Below, one piece after another: positions 55,171 through 64,000 of a stretch of 64,000 nt of DNA. The stretch is taken from NCBI GenBank assembly GCA_905221615.1, contig CAJNDT010003168.1, forward strand, positions 384,923-448,922, given 5' to 3'. The notes under the pieces are model-generated. The model saw only the letters and a list, made by a program, of their open reading frames with translations. It did not search any database and had not been told where the DNA came from. Made by a program: the position numbers and the translations under genes. Origin of the DNA: Symbiodinium sp. CCMP2592 (Eukaryota; Sar; Dinophyceae; Suessiales; Symbiodiniaceae). Numbering within the stretch: the stretch's first letter is position 1; the number at the start of each line of letters is the position of its first letter.

Positions 55171-56040
55171 GCCTTTCTAGTCTTAGTGGAGGAGCGCAGG
55201 CGCGAGCATGCAATGCTTACTAGCATGTCAGGTGAGGCATCGTCTTACCATATGCCTGCTGGAATATCTCTCTCTCGCTCTCCCTCTGTCTGTGTCTGTG
55301 TCTGTGTCTGTGTCTGTCTGTACGTGTCTATTCTGCGTCTGTCTGTGTCTGTCTGTGTCTGTCTGCGCCTGTCTGCGTCTGTCTGCGTCTGTCTGCGTCT
55401 GTCTGGGTCTGTCTGTGTCTGTCGGTGTCTGTCTGCGTCTGCCTGTGTCTGTCTGTGTCTGTCTGTGTCTGTCTGTCTTGTCTTGCCTTGCGTTGCCTTG
55501 CCTTGTCTTGTCTTGTTTGTCTGTTCGTCTGTCCGCCTCTCACTCTCGGTCTGGAAGTCGACGGTGTTCATGAAAGCAATCGGGGTCGAGCTGATTGAGC
55601 TTAAATTCGGAGACATCTGTGCCGTTGCAGGCGGATTTACGGTGACCGGGACCGCGCGCTGAGACTGCCCTAGACTGAAATGCTCAGATGACTCGGCTCA
55701 ACATAACCAGGATCCTTACCCACTCTGCGCGGTAGGTTTTCTGCTTTGGATAAGCACGACAACGGCTTCCTGGACCTGCGATCGTTTCATGAAGTGTCCG
55801 CACCCTGCTTGTTCACTTCGGTTTGCTGTGTCGGGGCCACAGGGAGCTGCACCTTCTCGAGGTGTGTCGAGACCTGTCGTCCGATTGCATCCCGTGCCAA
55901 TGAGCTCTTCCACGACATGGATCGTTCCAAGGCAGCCGAGTGTGAGGTTTGAAGAAGAAGAAGCGATCTGCCGATCTGCTCCGTGCCAGTCTGGAGTTGT
56001 GACCTTTTCCGACTTCGAAGCATACCTTGCTGGTGACTGA
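55171..56040 (+). CDS. EF-hand protein, 3' exons
   Basis: Exon 55171-55231 (A-F-L-V-L-V-E-E-R-R-R-E-H-A-M-L) has a GTGAGG donor. A coding block near 55560-55627 (V-F-M-K-A-I-G-V-E-L-I-E-L-K-F-G-D) follows the hexanucleotide-repeat intron. Exon from 55736 (acceptor GGTAG) reads F-S-A-L-D-K-H-D-N-G-F-L-D-L-R-S-F, an EF-hand loop with weak positions 3 and 12. The exon ending at 55931 (A-N-E-L-F-H-D-M-D-R-S-K) joins across a GC-AG intron to 55990-56040 (S-G-V-V-T-F-S-D-F-E-A-Y-L-A-G-D, TGA), making the canonical loop D-R-S-K-S-G-V-V-T-F-S-D. A C-terminal EF-hand pair is thus well supported; what precedes it (channel, kinase or other) is unknown. Confidence 0.6.
55272..55532 (+). repeat. (GTCTGT/GTCTGC)n and (CTTGC/CTTGT)n repeat
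   Basis: Hexanucleotide repeat of about 200 bp grading into a short pentanucleotide repeat. Intronic in the EF-hand gene. Confidence 0.95.
55932..55989 (+). other. 58-nt GC-AG intron splitting an EF-hand loop
   Basis: Donor aag/gcagcc, acceptor gtgccag, phase 0. Unspliced, the frame ends in TGA 18 nt later; spliced, it rebuilds a canonical loop. It is the second such intron in this window. Confidence 0.65.
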
Positions 56041-57045
56041 CGGGCTGCGCCTGCCTGTCTACGTGACAGCCATGTTGCTGTCGTTTATCTCGCAGCTGAG
56101 CCAAAGTGCTGTCAAGCCGCGTGAGACAATATCCTCATCTCATCACAGCGAGGGCTCGCTAATCTTTCACTTCATTTGGCGCATGCATGTGGTCATCCTC
56201 TGCATGACGGGTTCTCTTTGCTTGATGGTTCTCAGCTGTAGCTCCCTGTCCGGGACTAGCCCGACTGACGTGAGCACCTCAGGCCGCACCATCGGCGTGG
56301 GCCATGACATGTCGTTTACCGAGGTCCGGTCCATATGTCCGGGCCAGGACCTCCGGACGCCAAAGCGGATGACGTGCAGGCGGGGACAGGCTGAGGCGGC
56401 TGAGGCGGCTGAGGCGGCTGAGGCTGAGGCAGCGCAGCCAATTGATCTTTCCAAGGCTCATCCACTGCAAGAGTTGGCGGATGTTCGGCAACGACACCAT
56501 CAGAGGTCGGGCAGGGCTTCGTCGTGCAGAAGCTTTAGGATTTCAGCGGTGAAGAAGTTGAGCTTGTGTGGACTTCATTCCTCTCCATGTTCTTCTCTTA
56601 GGAGGTGACCCTAGTTGTTGTCAATAGTCAGTGTCAACACTAGTCACTAATACGACACCAATATCAAATCTGCCCCGAGGTTTCGCGAGCGGGAGGAGCA
56701 AGCTGCGGAAGAACAGCGAAAACAGGAGCTGCGGCAACAGGCCGGGTGGCACTGCAGCAAGGGCTTGGCATAACGCCTCATAAAGCTTCGCGAGCTTCTG
56801 CATAGCCTAAAGGATCTCCGAGTCACTTGCACAGCAAATTTGTAATTCTGTAAATTCGCCCAATGCCCAATGCCTTAGAGTAGAGTCTCGGAGGCTTTTC
56901 GAATTGCTTTGCAGGGTTGAAGAAAGGCTTTGTGAACGTGAAAGAAAGGTTTTGTGGCATTCTGTGACATCTGTTTGACAGAGAGTTTGCAGTAGACTCG
57001 TCGATCACAGAATGTTTTCCACGCTAAAGGGGATCTCACTCTCGC
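56041..57045 (+). other. No firm gene; Ala/Glu coding-like tandem repeat
   Basis: At 56390-56435 'gaggcggct' is repeated about four times, giving A-E-A-A-E-A-A in a frame that continues I-D-L-S-K-A-H-P-L-Q-E-L-A-D-V-R (to 56608). It is possibly an exon of a coiled-coil protein, but boundaries are unclear. Nothing else seen. Confidence 0.35.
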
Positions 57046-57851
57046 ATGTGGGTCTTGCTTGGGGAAGCTTGGGAGAGATTTGGACAGGAGGAGCAGGATG
57101 CCGTGCTCGCCCGTGCCCAAGCTGTGCAGAGGGACGGACCCCGGATGTTGCGACGCCTTGCCACGCAACGGAGGCAGAACAGTTTGCCAAAGAGGAAGAA
57201 GAGGCCACTGAAATGCCGTGTGCAAGCGAGGCAGCTAAAAGGAGTTTTTGGAGATATCATGTTCATCCAAGCGCTGCTGGTGTCTGCTCCACCACTTCCG
57301 CGACGCCAATCTGTATCTGCCAGGCACGACTGAGACAGCTGGAGGCTGATGAGGAGATTCGGCAAGTTTATAAAACGCGGGGTTGGAGGTTGGAAGTTGC
57401 AGGAGTATTCTCGACAACTTGCGGCACACCTCAACCCCGGAGGCAAGATAGTCCTTGCCACCGGGTCACCTAGCTGAGAAGCCTTGAACAGGAAGTCACC
57501 CACTCCAGGAGTTCCGCTCAGGCGTCAGCAGACCTGAAAAAGAGGGCTTAGGCCTTGGGCCTTCTGCCTGCTGTGGGAAGGTCCGAGTCAGGCGGAGGCC
57601 AACTCTGTTCGGCTCCCTGGCTCCCGCAGAACCGCCGCAGAACCGCTGCAGAACCGCAACAGTGCAACAGCCCGTGCCTCCCAGGCAGAAGATGCCGGCG
57701 AGCTGGCACATTACCAGCAGCTTGAGGTGCGCATTGCCCCTTCCGTCCTTGCGCAGGCGACGCCGCAGGATCGCTTTACCCGGCTCAGGATTCGGAAGCC
57801 GAAGGCTACCGTGCACCAATGCGGACTGGTTACGTCGACCGCCTCATAGAC
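57046..57851 (+). CDS. Hypothetical coiled-coil/charged protein, partial exons
   Basis: Piece 1 (about 57050-57180) reads L-G-E-A-W-E-R-F-G-Q-E-E-Q-D-A-V-L-A-R-A-Q-A-V. Piece 2 (about 57326-57400, after TGCCAG) reads A-R-L-R-Q-L-E-A-D-E-E-I-R-Q-V-Y. Piece 3 (about 57560-57849) is a long open frame reading E-A-N-S-V-R-L-P-G-S-R-R, then S-Q-A-E-D-A-G-E-L-A-H-Y-Q-Q-L-E-V-R-I-A-P-S-V-L and closing at TAG. Helical, charged, Ala/Glu/Arg-rich. Splicing between pieces is not resolved and no family is recognised. The strong minus-strand frames are shadows. Confidence 0.4.
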
Positions 57852-60344
57852 ACACCCCAGGCCGCGGCGGCCAGCCGCCATCGTCAGTTCGTCGAAATGG
57901 GATTGAAATTCTGTTTTCAAGGGCTATGCTATGCGCGTGCAGGATCTGTCGTGGGCATGGGCAATGCTGCAGGGCCAAGGCCGGATCATGCGTAGGCCCT
58001 AGGCCTCTCTTCTTCACGCCCCCTTTCTGCCTTGAGGCGACTCTGCGAGGGAGCCGATGGTTTCTGCTGGGCAAGAGGAGGACCGAACGACTTGCGGCGC
58101 TTGCAGCTGGAAGTTCTGAGCTCTGCTGCTCGTGGTGGCTGGCATCGAAGGCGACTTCACTTGCCGCAGGCCGTGGACAGCTGTGCTTGCGTATTGCCGT
58201 GCCCCACAAAATCTCTGAGACAGCCATTAGCAGCAAATCCACGTGGTTCACGCAGCCACCGCCGATGAGTCAGAGGTACCTGTTCTGGCCGGTGCAGGGG
58301 ACCAAGCAGAAGACTAGTCGGTCGGTTCCTCCAATGACCTATGCATGGCCATCCGAGGTGAGCTTGGCATTTTTCATCTATGTGACAGGCACCTCAGGAT
58401 CATCAGGCGACTGAAGCTTCATGGAGAACACATCACTGTAGTAAAATGTTACAATGTAAGCGCCAAGCAAGCAATCCGTTCTCTAGAGCACAGACGGAAG
58501 CTTTTCGGGGGAGGCTGCATGGCAGTGCCTGCAAGCCCCCTGCCGCTTGAGCTGGCCGCCCTTGTTTGAGGCTGGCCAAAAGCCGAAAACCGCAGCGTTT
58601 CACCCTCAAAGTTTAGGCGAAGCGATGTTGACACCAGCACGCTCCAAAATTGCTTTGCCGTGCGGCATGCTTGACCATTCTGCTGCTTGGCACATGTCTC
58701 AACCCTCCAGCCGCCTCGAGCAGACTCCCAGTAGACTGCCTCACAGTCGAGGGATGCACGTTTATGTTGGCACCTCTGGCTGGTTCCTTTGGCAAAGATT
58801 GAAGCAAGCCGGTTCCGCTGCTCCGCTCGCTGGAGCAGAAATCGGATGCCGTCACCTTGCTTCGTACCTCATACCGGCAGCGAGAATCAACCGCGGATCC
58901 ACGCCAAAGGCCTAGACGACGTCAGCAGCGAATGATCACAACATCCGGTGGCTCTTCGCAAGGAGCTTGCTCTGGGAGTAGCAAAGAACAGGACATGATC
59001 CCGAGCCCGTGAGCCCGCGAGCCCGTCCCCCTGCGAGGCGCTGGAGGCAGAGAGAGGAGTACTCCGTAGCACAATTTTTGCAGAATGAAACAGTTTTTTT
59101 CTGCTTATTGCTGTCGGTGTAGAACGAAGGCGTCGTCTGTGACGAAACGTTTCATGCACAGATCACGAGGATGGAGTTCTCTGGCCGGCACTCCTCCTGC
59201 CCTGTCGAAGCATCGCTCACAGCTCCTGAGTTAGTAGATTGATTAGTGCCGGTTATAGATCATAAAACTCCAAGAGCTGCGGGCAGGCTGCAGGCTTGCA
59301 TGAGTGGACTTGTACACCCGGGAAAACCGCAGTGCCACTGCGATGCCTACCAGACCAGACGTAGGCTGTACACGGTAACATGGCAGCAAATGTGCACACG
59401 ACCACTCTGAGAGCGGCCGTGGCGGCACAGTCCTGGCCGCCCCTGCGCACGCATCTGCTCGCAGCGCTGCACGCACATGAACACATTTTCGCGTTGCAGT
59501 TCATGTCTGCAGCGTGGCAGGGCCCCGGCCACTACCGTAGTTTTCGGCGATAAGGGGCGCAAACGGCGCAAACTGTAGACCGACTACTGCACATGCCTCC
59601 TGCGTTCCCTGATAGGTCCTCTTCAGTGACACAGGATCCCGAGGCAGCAGCGGACAAACACCTTTGACGTGTTTTGGATCGAGTCATGGTCGAACCGACG
59701 TCGAAAGGATGGTTGCGACAGTCAGTGCTAAAGGTGCGTCTTCAGTGAATTTGTTGTTCGGCGATCTGTGGGAGTGGTTGGCCAAAGCCATGGCGCTGGC
59801 TCTACAGTCTCCCGACTGAGGGCATTGAGGGCGGCCGCGCATGGAGGCCCGTCTTCGAAGCACTGCTACGGCTGCTACGCGTCGGAGGTCATGTTCTGCT
59901 TTGCGAGGTTGAGAGCGAGAGGAGTTCAGGCGATGGTCGTCGGAACAAGACCCCGCCAAGCCGTGCAGCGAACCAAGCAAACGTGCCTGGCATTGGGATC
60001 ACGCGTCACCAAGCAGCTGAGATCAACTGAGTTTCACAGCGGACACCGAAAGCCAGAGGTTTCGCTGTTGAGAGGTTGGCCCTGAAACCCATTAGCCTGC
60101 GATCTCCCCCGAGTGTATGGAATTCAAACCGGCTCGGCTTCATCCTATGCTCGGCATATGCCAAAGGTAAGTCGCTGAACTACGCCCACCGTCAGAGTCT
60201 GCACAACAGAGATGTGCAGCCGATCAGGCAACCTTACAAGAGTAGTTCTGCGAACAGTAACTCACGAAGGTGGAACAACCAACATCACGGCAAGTTGCAC
60301 TCTGAATGCTGCAAGACATCATGGTCTCTTGAATAGTCCAGGAT
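57852..60344. other. No firm gene; a few exon-like fragments
   Basis: Candidates: about 57936-58000 (after GTGCAG: D-L-S-W-A-W-A-M-L-Q-G-Q-G-R) and about 58340-58413 (W-P-S-E-V-S-L-A-F-F-I-Y-V-T-G-T). The rest shows nothing. Confidence 0.3.
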
Positions 60345-60575
60345 GTGAGCACCTCTCTTGATGCCTTTTTGCTTGTTCGCTTCATTTGGAAGGTGGCCTT
60401 GCCTGCATCTGAGGCCTCCAGCAGTGACTCCAACACTCTCGACGAGTTTCAGATCTACCAAAGGCCGGAGTCCAGTCGCAGGGACGAAAGGGACCGTGCA
60501 TCGTCGATCGGGCGCCGGGCGCAGGTTCCGGTTGAAGGTGGTCTCCACTTTCGGATCTATGGCGCCGAGACCTGA
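60345..60575 (+). CDS. Possible exon, unknown protein
   Basis: Open frame closing with TGA at 60573. Reads F-L-L-V-R-F-I-W-K-V-A-L-P-A, then S-D-S-N-T-L-D-E-F-Q-I-Y-Q-R-P-E and G-G-L-H-F-R-I-Y-G-A-E-T. A coding-like overlap in another frame continues to 60814 (G-F-L-D-A-D-A-G-A-C-S-S-A-C-Q-S-C). Not recognised. Confidence 0.3.
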   Translation: MSTSLDAFLLVRFIWKVALPASEASSSDSNTLDEFQIYQRPESSRRDERDRASSIGRRAQVPVEGGLHFRIYGAET

Positions 60576-60874
60576 GATGCCCGAGCCAGGGAGGATGAAT
60601 GAGGCCCTGTCCTTTTTCTGAAGCTGAAGGGCTGGGCTCTTCGAGTTCGGTGCCGACCCAGAGACCGGGAGGACTTGGATTCTTGGATGCCGATGCCGGA
60701 GCTTGTTCTTCCGCTTGCCAGTCGTGTCCTTGCGCTCTGAATTGCACGGTGTCTGCATCACGGGCGATCCTACCGATAAGATTCGGCAAGGAAACGTCGA
60801 AGTTGCTTAGCTAGACAAAACAAGAGTGTGAAGGTCTTCGGCTAGCTAGTGTTCGTGGTTGCGGCTCTGCAGAA

Positions 60875-61038
60875 GGTCGCAAGCCAGATGGGAAGGTGTG
60901 GCTGTGCATAGCTGCACTGACGTGAAATCGGGGCAGTGGCTCTCTGAGCACAAGGATTTCCCGGGAGCGATCGCATTCTTGGCTGCTAGAGAGTTCGGTG
61001 GCCCTGTCGAGGAGCCGTTGTTTTTCCATTTGTCACAG
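60875..61038 (+). CDS. Exon, unknown protein
   Basis: Reads A-R-W-E-G-V-A-V-H-S-C-T-D-V-K-S-G-Q-W-L, then S-E-H-K-D-F-P-G-A-I-A-F-L-A-A-R-E-F and E-P-L-F-F-H-L-S-Q, ending exactly at CAG/GTGCGG, a good GT donor at 61039. Clearly coding by composition. The S-G-Q-W-L-S-E-H / A-I-A-F-L-A-A pattern is not one I can place. Upstream acceptor candidate CTGCAG at 60875. The next exon was not found. Confidence 0.45.
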
Positions 61039-61566
61039 GTGCGGGATGAGGAAGCGCATTGCAAACGCAGCAACCAACCCCGGAAGTGGAAGGCCTAGCC
61101 AGCCCGAGACTCCGGAGAAACACGTCATACTTTTCAATGCTGCTTGGCTGTATGCAGGGATTGACACCTCCCGCGAGCAGCACAAGGCGGAAGGAACCAA
61201 CAATGCCAAGCCACGAATCCCAGACAGCTCGAATGGGACCTTTATACCTTCATGTTGATGTCTGAACGCGTAGGCCCGTGCTTGAATACGGTTGGATGCA
61301 GTTAAACGGCAGTGCGTCGGAAAACTCGAGTCATCTCCGAAAAGACGATATCGTCTCGTATGCCGGATATGGGCGCAAACATGGGAAAGGGATACGAGAC
61401 GACGAGCTCCTTTCACGCCTGTGCATTTCGTGCAGGGATAGGGTCGGTTTTGCGGATTAGGCAGTTCAGGTGTTTTGCACGGCTTGGGTGTTTGGGGCAT
61501 CAGGTTCATGATTGGTTTCGGAGTTTCGGGTGAACTCATGCGCACACTTTCTGTGGGGTGCGCCCC
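61039..61566. other. No feature seen
   Basis: Downstream of the exon at 60875-61038. No convincing coding frame or repeat. Confidence 0.4.
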
Positions 61567-62060
61567 GCTTAGGGTTTGGGGCTTAGGGATGTAACCTGTG
61601 CACGTTGCGCGTGGCACTCACGGGTTTCAAGCGTTTAGGGCTTAGGGTTTCACGGTGAGTGCGGCTCTTTGGATGCTTGAATTAATCGTTCAGGGGTTAT
61701 GGTGTTTGCATCGCTTGTGCGTTGGTTTGCAGCTGGGTAAAGTGGGGTTTCTGTTGTGCACGGTTTGTGCGAGGCTAGGATTTCTCACGGTGCGGGGTTT
61801 TGCAGCTTCTTCCTGTGCAAGTTTTGTGTGGACTTCAGAAAGGAATTCGCAGTTTAGGGTTCTGGCACGGGTCGTTGCCTTGGGGCCTAGAGAGCTCTGA
61901 GTTTAGGGTTTCGGGTCTTTCCCCTTTTTGAGCGGCTCTCAAGGTTTAATTTGGGGTGTTACGGCTGTTGAATCTGTTGCATGGCTTCTGCAGAGCTGAG
62001 GCAAAACGAGGGGCTAGGGTTCCAGAGTAGGGTGGTTAGGGGTTCAGGTCCCCTCTCGGG
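61567..62060 (+). repeat. Degenerate telomere-like TTTAGGG patch
   Basis: Words TTTAGGG, CTTAGGG, CTAGGG and GTTTAGGGTTT recur about nine times (near 61569, 61583, 61637, 61643, 61853, 61902, 62012 and 62026) within T/G-rich sequence. TTTAGGG is the plant/dinoflagellate-type telomere unit. Similar but sparser words occur in the NRAMP intron and at 9.8-10.2 kb. Confidence 0.6.
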
Positions 62061-62598
62061 GTGGGGTGGTGATTGTGCAGCCATCAATGAGCAAAGACTC
62101 TGAAGCAAACGGCACCATGATGCCGTTTGGCACGGTGTCGGTGCCGCACATAAACCTCATGACTCATGGTAATTGTGCAGGTTTTTGCAAAAGCTGACCG
62201 CAGCTAGCCCAGCGATAGCTAGCTGTTGAAGCGTGCCGGGCCATGCATTGCACCCACTGCAAGCGGTGAGTTTCAGCTGAGCTGGCCGTGTGTCAGGTAG
62301 GGAGAGCAACACAGGGGCAACGGATCTCTCAAGAAACGACTTAAGGTCCGTTGTGTCGGGCGGGGGACTTGCAGGATCTCTCGCAGAGCCTTCGTGCAGA
62401 TTTGTGCGACCAAGCTCGAAATGATGAGCGAAAAGGAGGTCGGAGTCGGAGCAAGCAAGGGTGCCAATTGGTGGCACTTGCGTGGGATCTTTGCAGGCAA
62501 CCGTGCTCTTTCTCCATTTCACAAACGCAGATCCTTGGAGTGGGAGTGCAGGGGACGCAGTAATCGAACCGAGCATGTGTTAGCACGTTGTCTGGCTT
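62061..62598. other. No feature seen
   Basis: No convincing gene or repeat. Overlapping frames at 62157-62606 on both strands look like mutual shadows. Confidence 0.4.
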
Positions 62599-63099
62599 GT
62601 GGTTAGCAAGGTCAATGACTATGCAACGCCGGAAGCCAATGCTCGACTTTCTTGCCATCCCATCTGGCACGTTTCGGTTCGTTGGCTGAGGTACAAAGAC
62701 CTGAGCATCACTGATGAGGCACTCGGCCGTGAAGCCAACAGCACCAAACCGCGAACCACGCACCAGCTGCAGAGGAGTGGGCCTTTGTGGTGGCCAGCAA
62801 GCAGGAGGACTGTAGCTGAGATTTCATCACCGAGTGGCGCAAGATGCCGCCTGCTTCAAGGCAAAGTCTGCAAACTCTACGGCTATACCTTTTTCCTCGG
62901 CTCCATCAGGCGGACCGGAAGATCGAGAGCACAGTTGGATTTGAGGTTTGAGCTGATATGTCCTCGAGGTGTGAGCACAGGGCTGTATCACCGATCCATT
63001 AGCGCAAAAGGCTTAGCCGCAATTCTTGTGATCTCGACTCCAGAGTCCCCCGATCTGGCATTACAAGTTCGTGTTGGCCAAGGTGAACCAGGTCAGTGA
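62599..63099 (+). CDS. Possible exon, unknown protein (166 codons)
   Basis: Open frame from about 62596 (after TTAGCAAG) to TGA 63097. Reads S-K-V-N-D-Y-A-T-P-E-A-N-A-R-L-S-C-H-P-I-W, then mixed sequence to G-L-A-A-I-L-V-I-S-T-P-E-S-P-D-L-A-L-Q-V. The first 40 and last 40 residues look more protein-like than the middle. No start ATG and no family. Confidence 0.3.
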   Translation: MVSKVNDYATPEANARLSCHPIWHVSVRWLRYKDLSITDEALGREANSTKPRTTHQLQRSGPLWWPASRRTVAEISSPSGARCRLLQGKVCKLYGYTFFLGSIRRTGRSRAQLDLRFELICPRGVSTGLYHRSISAKGLAAILVISTPESPDLALQVRVGQGEPGQ

Positions 63100-64000
63100 G
63101 CAGCGAACTGCAAGGGCATTGCCTGACATGTGTTACATCGCAGAGTGATTCGCTGCTGTCTGCTCATGTGGCAGGAAACATCCACGCCCATGAGTCAAGG
63201 CAAGGTCTGGCTGAACTAACTAACGCCAGACTTGAGCTAGGTCGCTAGGCCGCTACGCTTCTTCTCAATGCAGCGACGCCAGGAAACAGCGCGGCATCGG
63301 CAACAAGCCAAGCTCGCTTGACAAAGCTGTCGAGCTCCTCGAAGAGGCCACACCGTCGCCGAATTGTGTGGGCTTCAAGCTTTTGGTCCCTCCAGCCCCT
63401 TCACATGACTTCTAGGAGCGTGCCATGGCGGCAACAGCAGAAACCCTGGGACAACTCCTCAGCGACATCTGAAGCTTCATCCTTAGACGTGGAGCCATTC
63501 ATTTTCCGTAGGCTCCGTCGGTAATGGCCGGCATGGACTTGCCTGTGGCAATGGAGGCCTGTGCGAGCTCATCTTAGCGGGTACCAGACAAATACCAGAA
63601 TTGCAGGCGAAAACCGCACTCTGCTTCCGACCTCGTCGCAAGCTTAGGAAGCTTGTAGTCACTTCGAGTCCTTTCAGTTCCATGCAAACCTGGCTGCTCT
63701 TGAGCCTTGACCGAGGTGGGCAGACTTTTACTACCAAGGGCAAATCTTCACTTGGTCAGCCATGGGTTTCGAGCGCATCTTACAGACTGTGATCACTTCG
63801 AATTTCCGTGGAACGGCGACAGCTGAGGAACAACGATACCCACTCCCGTAGAGGAGTCGCGACCCCAGCTTGAATCGGATGCAAAGATGATGCATCCGCA
63901 CGCAGCGAGGAATGGCGGGCGCAGGCACGGAGAACGGAGAGCTGTAGTTGAACTCACCTGTGTGGCAATTTTGCTTCGAGGCATGGCGATGCCCTACAAG
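63100..64000. other. No supported gene
   Basis: Right end of the window. Short frames only; 63601-63792 is open on the plus strand without motif support. Confidence 0.4.

Noticed and set aside
57844-58251. 135-aa minus-strand ORF
   Set aside because: No motif; plus-strand exon-like fragments overlap it.

Overview
This is nuclear DNA from a microbial eukaryote, and a dinoflagellate (Symbiodiniaceae/Suessiales type) fits best. Genes are broken into small exons. Two EF-hand genes need GC-AG introns to restore perfect calcium loops. EF-hand, ankyrin and W/R-rich helical (Sfi1/IQ-like) proteins are prominent. Simple repeats are very long (a 640-bp CA tract, a ~135-nt G tract, a ~100-bp CT tract), and degenerate TTTAGGG-type sequence occurs in several places. 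No spliced-leader relic was found, so the assignment rests on overall character. Almost everything recognisable is on the + strand.

Layout. 0-12 kb: mostly non-coding, with a ~170-bp inverted repeat at 6.2-6.75 kb and two long open exons (7.75-8.96 and 10.95-11.83 kb) separated by 1.5 kb of degenerate 'gggtttgccatcc' repeat. 12.28-23.15 kb: a ~10.9-kb retroelement bounded by near-identical ~290-bp direct repeats next to (TG)n. It encodes a GIY-YIG endonuclease followed by a Penelope/telomerase-type reverse transcriptase, in the permuted N-terminal-endonuclease order, with a CxC motif between them. It also carries eight further ORFs, several separated by arrays of an 11-bp repeat. This is the most interesting object in the window. 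23.2-25.3 kb: two copies of a duplicated low-copy sequence and the G tract. 25.6-28 kb: 3' exons of an EF-hand gene. 29.9-30.5 kb: a hypothetical acidic protein.

33.6-35.9 kb: a two-exon NRAMP-family metal transporter, the clearest host gene. 36.4-38 kb: a small ORF and a hypothetical gene with an apparent frameshift. 38.5-43.4 kb: a gene-free repeat block containing inverted 'ttccgtcaac' arrays, a 90-bp minisatellite, hairpin modules and AT-rich 'ggtattcta' repeats. 45.6-48.5 kb: a decayed tyrosine-recombinase element whose flanking repeats have the A1-B1-A2-B2 order of Ngaro/PAT-type DIRS elements. 48.9-51.3 kb: a multi-exon ankyrin-repeat gene and a further exon. 51.9-54 kb: zinc-binding CxxC pairs followed by small exons encoding W/R-rich helices, with the giant CA tract in an intron. 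55-56 kb: a second EF-hand gene. 57-64 kb: isolated coding-like exons and a telomere-like patch.

Exon models outside NRAMP, the ankyrin gene and the retroelement ORFs are partial: first exons and many junctions cannot be fixed by eye.
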